A DNA stretch of 64,000 nt. Source: Streptomyces fumigatiscleroticus. GTDB taxonomy: Bacteria; Actinomycetota; Actinomycetes; Streptomycetales; Streptomycetaceae. The DNA lies in contig NZ_BMQF01000002.1 of NCBI RefSeq assembly GCF_014647975.1, positions 124,001 through 188,000 on the forward strand, in the 5' to 3' direction. This document shows, piece by piece, positions 6,138 through 12,997 of this stretch; within the stretch, counting starts at the first letter, position 1, and each line of letters starts with the position of its first letter. The notes beneath the pieces are model-generated. The model ran no database searches. It worked only from the letters and a program-made list of their open reading frames with translations, and was not told the DNA's origin. Made by a program: the position numbers and the translations under genes.

Positions 6138-9100
6138 GTGCGTTTCAGACGCCCCCACAGATCACCCGGCCGGCCGCCGTCCGGCAGATCAGCACGCCTG
6201 CGTGCCACCTCCGGTTCCCTCGTCCCCCTGGTCGTCATCGGCGCCGTTCTCGCCGGACTGCTCGGCTCCGAGCCCCCGTCCGACGGCCGTCTGCCCAACA
6301 CCGGCAACGTCGCCGACAGCTATGACGGCTTCGACGCCGACGCCGCCGAACAGCTCCGCCAGGACCAGTGCCTCATGGCCGACGCGCTGCGGGTCGGCGG
6401 CCCCACGATGGGCAGCCTCGCGCAGAGCGGGCTGAACCAGACCCCGGAGCAGTTACGCGTCACCGCCGACCGCGAGTACTGGAACAGCTCCCCGCTGAAC
6501 ACCGCGTTCGAAGCGGACAAGACCGCCGTCGGCCAGACGGGCGATGCGCTGAGCGCACGCGTACAGGCGTGGATGGACCCGCTCAACGGGCTGTCCACGC
6601 CTGCCGGATTCACCGTGACCGGCTTCGCCTGGCCGCCCGGCGTGTCCACCGGCGACGACTTCTTCGCCCAGGTCGGCTACTCGAAGTGGCTCGGGGAGCG
6701 GTACTGGCAGTCCGAGAGCGCCCTGTACGAGGACCCCACCGCAGAGGCCGACGAGGCGACCGTCCAGGCGGTCGAGGACCTCGGAACCCCGCTGTATTCC
6801 GACCCGGACCCGACCCAGCCCGGATGGCAGCAGGCGTACGCCGAGGAGCAGGCGTTCAACGAGCTGCTCGACGGCGGTCCCGGTACGGATATGGGCGCGG
6901 ACGACGCCCGGATGTTCCTCACCTCCGGCGGCTTCCCGCGTACCGCTCCCGCCCCCGACAGCCTGGAATACCGGCTCGCCGTCGAGGACTTGAAGACGCG
7001 GTTCGCGGCCTGCGCATGGCGCAACCCGATCGACCCGAGCAGGGTTCTCGGGCAGGAGGTCGCCACCGCCTCCGCGGAGTGGCAGCAGGAGATCGCCGCC
7101 CAGGCCACCCAGCGCAACCAGATACTCGGCGCCAACCGTGACGCGACCAAGGCGCTCACCACCGCCTCGCAGGCGCTGGGCGAGATGCTGGGCCAGTCGT
7201 GGATCGCGGATCACCTGACCCGCTGGCAGGACTACTGGTCGGCCGGGGGTGCGGGGTGGATCGGCGACAGCCCGATGGTCGTCCACATCCATGCCGCCTC
7301 CGACAAGTGCCTGGAAGTGGGCGGCAATTCCAAGACCGACGGCGCCGTGGTGCAGATGTACACGTGCAACGGCGGAGCCAACCAGGAGTGGCGGATCGAC
7401 GGCAACGCCCTGGTGAACGTCAACTCCGGCAAGTGCCTGGACGTCAAGAGCTCCGGCACCGCCGACGGCACCGTCATCCAGCAGTGGACGTGCAACCAGT
7501 CCGGCGCCCAGCAGTGGGAGTACACCGCCCACGGCACCACCACGCTGAAGAACTCCGGCACCGGCAAGTGCCTGGACATGCACACCTACGCCAACAGCCA
7601 GGACGCCTGGACCTGGACCTGCAACGGCACCGATCCGCAGAAGTTCGACATCGTGCCGTCCGGGCACAACGGCACGGAGGATCCGGACTACCCGACGCAG
7701 GACCAGTTCACCAAGGCCACCAAGGGCATCGCCGACGCCCGGGCCGCGGCACAGAAGCAGCTGGATCTGATCAAGGCCCAGGCGCAGACCGCGGCCACCG
7801 CCGCCACCACCACCGACACGGCTCTGAACGCCTCGTACGCCATCGCCGACAAGGCCGGCGCGCCGCGGGGCCGGGCGCTGCTGGTGGGACAGCAGAAGGC
7901 GCAGGTGACCAAGGCGTCGGCCGCGGCGATCAACGCGATGGTGCAGGCCGGCGAGACCGCGTACGCCGCCACCCGTGCCTCCGCCGGGGACAGCGCGACC
8001 ATCGCCGCCCGGGCGGTGACGCAGGCCGCCGGGACCCGGGCCGCGTTCCGCACCGCCGCCGCCCAGGCGGCCAAGGAGCAGGCGAAGGCCGCGGCCGACG
8101 CCGCCGCCGTCCAGGCGCAGAACGCCAAGAACGCCCGTGACACGGCGAAGACCAAGCTGGCCGAGACCGAGAAGGCCGAGGCGGACGCCAAGGCCGCGGC
8201 GGCCACGGCCCACGCAAGGCGGCTGGACGCGGAGAAGGAGGAGGCCACGGCGAAGGCGGAGAAGGAGACCGCCGCGCAGAAGCAGGCCGAGGCCGCGCAG
8301 CACAAGACGAACGCCCAGGGGTACGCCACACAGGTCAAGGACGCCAAGGACAAGGCGGACGCCGCCGACGCCACCGCCACCGAGAAGCGCAAGGCAGCGG
8401 AGGCCTCCCGGGACAAGGCCAAGGAACTGCGCGACGACGCCTGGGACGCCGAGCAGAAGGCCGACGCCGCTCGCGCCAAGGCCGACGCCAAGGACGCGTA
8501 CGCGCAGGCTTCCGAGTCCGAGGACAACGCGCAGGAGGCCCGGCAGGCGGCCGATGACGCCGATGCCGCCGCCGACGACGCGGAGGCGGCCGCCGCTTCC
8601 GCCCGTTCCGAGGCGGACAAGGCCACCCAGGCGGCGGCCGACGCCGACGCGGCGGCCACCCGCGCGGAGGCCGCGGCCAAGCGGGCCCGCGCCGACGCCG
8701 ACGCCGCACAGGCCGCCAAGCTGAAGGCGGACGCGGCGGTGCGGACGGCGACCAGCGCGGCAGCCGACGCCATCAAGGCCTCCCAGGACGCCGCCTCGTC
8801 GGCCCGTACGGCGGTCAAGCTCGCCGATGACGCCGAGGCGGACGCCGCCAACGCCAGGAAGCAGGCGGACGCGGCCAAGGCCGAGGCGGCCACCGCCCTC
8901 AAGGGGGCCAACGAGGCCGCAGGGCACGCCTACACCACCTCGCAGGCGGCGGTGGACGCCGGTAACGCGGCGGCGCAGGTGGCGGCACCGGCCAATGACG
9001 CCATCCAGCTCGGCTCGCCGTACATCACCAGCGACTCGGCCGCCGGGCTCGCCGTGCTGACCGGCCAGTCGTCCAAGACGATCGCCGAGCAGCAGCAGGC

Positions 9101-10625
9101 CGTCGCCGAGGCGCACGCCAAGAACGCACAGGAGGCCGCGGCCCAGGCGCAGAGCGCGGCGAACGCGGCCACCGGTGATGCCAAGGCCGCCTACACCCTG
9201 GCCGCCGAGGCCGCCGGGTACGCGAGCGACGCCCGCAACTCCGCCAAGGAGGCCCTCGGCTACGCCGCGGAGGCCGCCTCGTACGCGGCCCAGGCGGCAC
9301 AGTCGCTCAGCCGCACCGTCGCCTACGACCAGAAGGCCACCGAGGACGCGGCGGCGGCCGACGGCGCGGCCGGCCGGGCCGAGGGCTACGCCGCGGACGC
9401 CCGGGACTCGGCCGATGCGGCCGCCTTGGACGCCGACGCGGCCCGCACCGCGGCGGCCGAGGCGGAACAGGCGGCCGAGGACGCCCGCGACGCCGCCGAC
9501 GACGCGGCCGAACAGGCCGCCGCCGCCGAGGAGGCCGCCAAGGACGCCCAGGCCTACGCCGAATCGGCGCAGCAGGCGGCCGACGAGGCCGAGAAACAGG
9601 CCAACGCCCACCAGATCGAGACGGGAACCGTCGTCGACGAATCCGGTGCCGCCATCAGCGGCATGTTCTATGTCGTCGACCACATCGAGAAGACCGGCGA
9701 TCCGGAGGTCGTGAAGAAGTCGGACGGCTGTGAGGGCTGGATCGACAAGCTCTTCTACCAGGGCGACTGCACAATCACCGAGAAGATCCGCTTCAAAGCG
9801 GTCCTCGACCTGTACATGTGCACCGCCCAGGACCTGGACCTGTCGCAATACACATGCCCTTCCGGTGCGACGGCGTACCTGGGCGAATACCCGACCAAGG
9901 AACTGTCCACCGAAACCACGCACACCATCACGATCGCGGAGTACCAGGAGGACATCGACCCGATCGACATCCTCTTCGGCAGTTGGATCAAGTGCGCGCA
10001 GAAGGTGACTCCCGGCGGTGAGAGCGGAAGCTGGGGCGGATGTGCCTGGGCGGCCGTGGATGTCGCGAGCCTGTTCGCGGGCAAGATCCTCAGGCCCATC
10101 GCGGACGCCGTCAAGGCAGCCGACGCTTCCGCGCGGACCGGCATCGGCTTCGTCGACGCCTGGAAGGGGCTGAAGGCCCTCAGACTCGGTGACAGTGTGG
10201 CCTCCGGGATCGCGCAGAAGATCAGGGAGATCCTGCGGAAGAGCTGCTCGGCCGCCGGCAAGGCCGTGGCCGCGCGAAGTGCGGCGGCCGCCAGCAATGC
10301 CGAAGACTGCATGCCCCCGTTGCTCGACGATGTCGGGGAAAGATACGTTCGCGGGAAGCACGTGGAAGGCGGCTCACAGATCGACCAGAGCAAGGGTGTG
10401 TTCGACGCCGACGTGGATCTCGACGAACTGGTCTACATGGCCGACGAATTCACGCCCGTCGGACCCAACGCCGACAACCACTATGAGCGTGTCGTCAACG
10501 CCGGAAAGATAATCGGCGAGACGTCTGCGCAGAGCGGCGCCAAGGCGACTTCGTGGTTTCTGCTGGCGCAGGACAAATGGGGAAGCGTCCGCACAATGTA
10601 TCCGATCCCGCCGCCGACCGGATGA
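6138..10625 (+). CDS. Giant exported polymorphic-toxin-like protein (lectin + Ala-rich coiled coil + C-terminal toxin)
   Basis: About 1495 aa. Order: basic n-region and hydrophobic export/anchor segment (LVPLVVIGAVLAGLLG, residues 29-43); an uncharacterised N-terminal domain (about 60-375, DREYWNSSPLN, GERYWQSESALYEDP); a ricin-type beta-trefoil (about 380-507, three CLxV/CLDV repeats with QEW, QQW, QKF); about 640 residues of Ala/Lys/Glu/Asp coiled coil (520-1157); then a Cys-containing C-terminal region (1158-1495) with a hydrophobic helical stretch (VDVASLFAGKILRPIADAV) and a final ~115 residues (VRGKHVEGG ... WGSVRTMYP). This build, and the small genes right behind it, is that of contact-dependent or secreted polymorphic toxins. 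The end resembles short RNase-type toxin domains in having a KH near its start and a T-x-YP end, but that is tentative. GTG 6138 follows AAGGA. A TTA codon (6453-6455, residue 106) implies bldA control. Confidence 0.72.
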   Translation: MRFRRPHRSPGRPPSGRSARLRATSGSLVPLVVIGAVLAGLLGSEPPSDGRLPNTGNVADSYDGFDADAAEQLRQDQCLMADALRVGGPTMGSLAQSGLNQTPEQLRVTADREYWNSSPLNTAFEADKTAVGQTGDALSARVQAWMDPLNGLSTPAGFTVTGFAWPPGVSTGDDFFAQVGYSKWLGERYWQSESALYEDPTAEADEATVQAVEDLGTPLYSDPDPTQPGWQQAYAEEQAFNELLDGGPGTDMGADDARMFLTSGGFPRTAPAPDSLEYRLAVEDLKTRFAACAWRNPIDPSRVLGQEVATASAEWQQEIAAQATQRNQILGANRDATKALTTASQALGEMLGQSWIADHLTRWQDYWSAGGAGWIGDSPMVVHIHAASDKCLEVGGNSKTDGAVVQMYTCNGGANQEWRIDGNALVNVNSGKCLDVKSSGTADGTVIQQWTCNQSGAQQWEYTAHGTTTLKNSGTGKCLDMHTYANSQDAWTWTCNGTDPQKFDIVPSGHNGTEDPDYPTQDQFTKATKGIADARAAAQKQLDLIKAQAQTAATAATTTDTALNASYAIADKAGAPRGRALLVGQQKAQVTKASAAAINAMVQAGETAYAATRASAGDSATIAARAVTQAAGTRAAFRTAAAQAAKEQAKAAADAAAVQAQNAKNARDTAKTKLAETEKAEADAKAAAATAHARRLDAEKEEATAKAEKETAAQKQAEAAQHKTNAQGYATQVKDAKDKADAADATATEKRKAAEASRDKAKELRDDAWDAEQKADAARAKADAKDAYAQASESEDNAQEARQAADDADAAADDAEAAAASARSEADKATQAAADADAAATRAEAAAKRARADADAAQAAKLKADAAVRTATSAAADAIKASQDAASSARTAVKLADDAEADAANARKQADAAKAEAATALKGANEAAGHAYTTSQAAVDAGNAAAQVAAPANDAIQLGSPYITSDSAAGLAVLTGQSSKTIAEQQQAVAEAHAKNAQEAAAQAQSAANAATGDAKAAYTLAAEAAGYASDARNSAKEALGYAAEAASYAAQAAQSLSRTVAYDQKATEDAAAADGAAGRAEGYAADARDSADAAALDADAARTAAAEAEQAAEDARDAADDAAEQAAAAEEAAKDAQAYAESAQQAADEAEKQANAHQIETGTVVDESGAAISGMFYVVDHIEKTGDPEVVKKSDGCEGWIDKLFYQGDCTITEKIRFKAVLDLYMCTAQDLDLSQYTCPSGATAYLGEYPTKELSTETTHTITIAEYQEDIDPIDILFGSWIKCAQKVTPGGESGSWGGCAWAAVDVASLFAGKILRPIADAVKAADASARTGIGFVDAWKGLKALRLGDSVASGIAQKIREILRKSCSAAGKAVAARSAAAASNAEDCMPPLLDDVGERYVRGKHVEGGSQIDQSKGVFDADVDLDELVYMADEFTPVGPNADNHYERVVNAGKIIGETSAQSGAKATSWFLLAQDKWGSVRTMYPIPPPTG

Positions 10626-10638
10626 CCGGTGGAGTACG

Positions 10639-10926
10639 ATGGAAATTTATTTGCAGAACAGCCTGCACAAGCAGATCTCCGAGAAGGTCGGAGACGACAC
10701 CGACCAAAGTTTTCTGTCGTTGTGTCGCAAGGCGCCGAAGAACAGCGTCCTGTGGGGCGTGCAGGCGATCGGTGACACGATGTTCAACGAACTACAGTGT
10801 CGGTACCTCGTGGTCGAGCTGAGCAGGGTCCCTGAGGGGAGCCGCACACAGGTGATCCGCCGCGTCACGGAGTTGGCACGGCAAGCGGCCTCCTGCCATG
10901 GCTATCTGTACATCTCAGGGGACTGA
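10639..10926 (+). CDS. Putative immunity protein 1
   Basis: A 95-aa soluble, probably helical protein with no recognised domain. It begins 13 nt after the toxin-like gene, with GGTGGAG four bases before ATG. It is clearly paralogous to the protein at 11023: both share FLSLC-x-x-AP, G-x-TM-x-NE-x-Q, a V-x-EL-x-x-(V/L)P stretch and end with SCHGYLYISGD or SHGYLFFTGE. Position, size and duplication fit an immunity protein neutralising the toxin C-terminus. The first 60 nt have 29 G/C by hand count, far below the genome, as often seen in immunity genes acquired horizontally. Confidence 0.65.
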   Translation: MEIYLQNSLHKQISEKVGDDTDQSFLSLCRKAPKNSVLWGVQAIGDTMFNELQCRYLVVELSRVPEGSRTQVIRRVTELARQAASCHGYLYISGD

Positions 10927-10937
10927 CGCTCTCGCCC

Positions 10938-10971
10938 GGGCCGGGGCGGAACTCCTGTTCCGCCCCGGCCC
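10938..10971 (+). terminator. Perfect 15-bp stem-loop between the two immunity paralogues
   Basis: GGGCCGGGGCGGAAC (10938-10952) pairs perfectly with 10957-10971 around a TCCT loop. It lies 11 nt after the first putative immunity gene and 51 nt before the second, so it should end or attenuate the toxin transcript. Confidence 0.7.
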
Positions 10972-11022
10972 GTGCCGACGTACCGGGAAAGCACTCCGAA
11001 GAACACGCGGGAGACGCATCAC

Positions 11023-11328
11023 ATGCCTCTTGTCATTTACGTAGAAGACCAGATGCACGAACGCATGGCTAAAACTTACGAAGACCACAAGGAGACCTTC
11101 CTGTCCTTGTGCGAGGCGGCACCCGAGGGCAGCATCTTGCGTGCGGTGAACCGCTACGGCGAGACGATGCTCAACGAGATTCAGCTTGTTCAGTTCGTGG
11201 CCGAACTGAACAAGCTGCCTACCGGAAAAAGAAACAGTACGGTGCGGAAGATCGCAGCTGCGGCCGAGTTCGCGATCGCTTCCCACGGTTACCTCTTCTT
11301 CACGGGAGAGGCCTTCGGGCCGCGCTGA
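11023..11328 (+). CDS. Putative immunity protein 2 (paralogue)
   Basis: A 101-aa protein homologous along its length to the product at 10639 (see shared motifs there), with a slightly longer C-terminus (AFGPR). ATG 11023 follows GGGAGA at nine bases; the in-frame extension upstream overlaps the stem-loop and is not credible. Its first 60 nt contain only 26 G/C by hand count. The strong stem-loop before it suggests it is expressed from its own promoter or by read-through. It may protect against a related toxin variant (an orphan immunity gene) rather than against the adjacent toxin. Confidence 0.62.
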   Translation: MPLVIYVEDQMHERMAKTYEDHKETFLSLCEAAPEGSILRAVNRYGETMLNEIQLVQFVAELNKLPTGKRNSTVRKIAAAAEFAIASHGYLFFTGEAFGPR

Positions 11329-11394
11329 ACACGGCTTGTGACCGCTGGCGAACGGTCTGGTGATCGCGCTCGCGTCCGCCCGGCGCGGCGGGCG

Positions 11395-12303
11395 CTACGC
11401 GGCGACCGGCTCGGGTTCCTCGGCGGCGGTCTCCGCCGCCCGCTCCCGCAGATGTGCCCGGACCGCGTACGCCAGGGCCGCCGCCCACAGGGCGGACAGG
11501 GCGGCGTGGACGCCGATGGCGACTGCGCCCGGTACGGCGGTCCGGTCGCTGCCCAGCAGCGTGCGGGCGTTGGTGACGACGATCAGGCCGCCGACCGCCG
11601 AGCCCAGGACGCGCGGTGCCACGAAGCGCACCAGCCACGCCGCCACCGGGGCGATGACCATGCCGCCCAGGAGAAAGGCGAGCACCCACGACCAGTCGAC
11701 GCCGTGGGAGCCGAGGGAGAGCAGGAAGCCCGCGCTGGCCGCGACGGCCACCAGGAACTTGCTGGCGTCGACGGAGCCGATCACCTTCCGGGGTTCCATT
11801 CGGCCGCTGGCCAGCAGGGCGGGTGTGCCGATCATGCCCCAGCCGCCTCCGCCGGTCGCGCCGAGGAAGCCGGCGACCAGCCCGAGCGGTGCCAGGAAGC
11901 GGGTGCGCAGGGGACGGCCCAGCTTGCCGCGGGGCAGACCGCGCAGTGTGAAGCGGACGGCGACGTAGAGGCCGAGCGCGAGCAGGATCGCGGCCATCAC
12001 CGGCTCGGCCACGTCCGTGGAGAGCCGGGACAGCACGGTCGCGCCGAGGAAGGCGCCCACGCAGCCCGGGGCGCCGATCCGGGCGACCACCCGCCAGTCG
12101 ACGTTGCCGAGGCGCGCGTGCGAGACGCCGGAGACCAGTCCCGTGCCGATCTGGGCGAAGTGCACGATCGCCGAGGCGACGGCCGGGCCCGTGCCCAGCG
12201 CGAGGAGCAGCGCCGTGGAGATCACACCGTGCGCCATGCCGAGGCTGCCGTCCACGAGCTGGGCGCCGAGGCCCGCGAGGGAGAGCAGGATCAGCGTGCG
12301 CAT
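11395..12303 (-). CDS. TauE/SafE family sulfite/organosulfonate exporter
   Basis: About 302 aa, with some eight hydrophobic helices in two halves, each opening with a Gly-rich motif (LVDGSLGMAHGVISTALLLALG; later GATGGGGWGMIGTPALLASG), typical of the TauE/SafE/DUF81 transporters that move sulfite, sulfonates or sulfur-containing acids across the membrane. ATG 12303 begins the first helix; a GTG at 12336 would add 11 residues, and neither has a good ribosome site. It lies 141 nt downstream of an Rrf2 gene on the same strand, which suggests regulation of sulfur metabolism by that protein. Substrate direction is inferred from the family. Confidence 0.82.
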   Translation of the reverse strand: MRTLILLSLAGLGAQLVDGSLGMAHGVISTALLLALGTGPAVASAIVHFAQIGTGLVSGVSHARLGNVDWRVVARIGAPGCVGAFLGATVLSRLSTDVAEPVMAAILLALGLYVAVRFTLRGLPRGKLGRPLRTRFLAPLGLVAGFLGATGGGGWGMIGTPALLASGRMEPRKVIGSVDASKFLVAVAASAGFLLSLGSHGVDWSWVLAFLLGGMVIAPVAAWLVRFVAPRVLGSAVGGLIVVTNARTLLGSDRTAVPGAVAIGVHAALSALWAAALAYAVRAHLRERAAETAAEEPEPVAA

Positions 12304-12361
12304 GAGGAGGTCCCAACGATTTCCCGGTATCCCCACCGGAGAGGTAGGAATGAACGGGAGG

Positions 12362-12377
12362 TGACGTTAGGCCGTCA
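12362..12377. promoter_or_regulatory. Inverted repeat TGACG-N6-CGTCA before the exporter gene
   Basis: The 16-nt palindrome TGACGTTAGGCCGTCA (12362-12377) lies between the Rrf2 and exporter genes; read on the minus strand it contains TTGACG, a -35-like hexamer. A second inverted repeat CCGGT-N6-ACCGG is at 12324-12339, just before the exporter start. Either could be the Rrf2 operator. Confidence 0.35.
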
Positions 12378-12443
12378 AACTGAGGAGAACCTGAGACCCG
12401 GATGAGGACGATTCACAGGCGTCGTATGCGTCGCCCACGTCAC

Positions 12444-12902
12444 CTACGGGTTCTCCCAGGCAGCGGGCTCGGCCGCCAGCTCACGCACCGTCTGCGGGAG
12501 CGCGTCCGCCGCGATGTCGGCCACCGTGACGCCCTCCAGGATCCGGCGCACGTTGGCGCGGAGCGCGATCCAGAGCGGGAGCAGGGGCTGGGCGGTGCCG
12601 GTGTAGGCGAGGCCGGTGGGGCGCTCGCCGCGGACGGAGACGATCGGGCCGTCGACGGCCCTGATCACGTCCGCGACGGTGATCGCGGCGGCGTCCCGGG
12701 CCAGGCGGTAGCCGCCGTTGCCGCCGCGCCGGCTGTCGACGACACCGCCGCGCCGCAGATCGCCGAGAATGCCCTCCAGAAACTTGTGCGGAATGTCCTG
12801 CGCGGTGGCGATCGCCTCCGCCTTCACCGGTCCGTCGTCCTGCCGAACGGCGAGTTCCAGCACTGCCCGCACCGCGTAGTCCGCCCGCGCCGAGATCCTC
12901 AT
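12444..12902 (-). CDS. Rrf2-family transcriptional regulator without cysteines
   Basis: A 152-aa winged-helix regulator. MRISARADYAVRAVLELAV is the standard Rrf2 start; the HTH (AEAIATAQDIPHKFLEGILGDL) and wing (GGVVDSRRGGNGGYRLAR) follow, then a dimerising helix. Rrf2 sensors with an Fe-S cluster carry three Cys near residue 90-105; this protein has none, so it should sense by another route, like the CymR subgroup that controls cysteine metabolism. ATG 12902 matches the family start; a 27-residue upstream extension looks spurious. It probably controls the adjacent TauE-type exporter. Confidence 0.87.
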   Translation of the reverse strand: MRISARADYAVRAVLELAVRQDDGPVKAEAIATAQDIPHKFLEGILGDLRRGGVVDSRRGGNGGYRLARDAAAITVADVIRAVDGPIVSVRGERPTGLAYTGTAQPLLPLWIALRANVRRILEGVTVADIAADALPQTVRELAAEPAAWENP

Positions 12903-12997
12903 GCGCCCATTCTGAGGTGTCCGGCTGGAGAGAATGACCGAGCACAACACCCGGCACGCGCGACGGCCGCGGAGGAAAGGCAACAGGAGGCGCTCCC

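Noticed and set aside
6453..10361. Long minus-strand frame opposite the toxin-like gene
   Set aside because: Gly/Leu/Val/Arg-rich translation opposite an Ala-rich coiled coil; no domain, and the plus frame has clear lectin motifs and a ribosome site.
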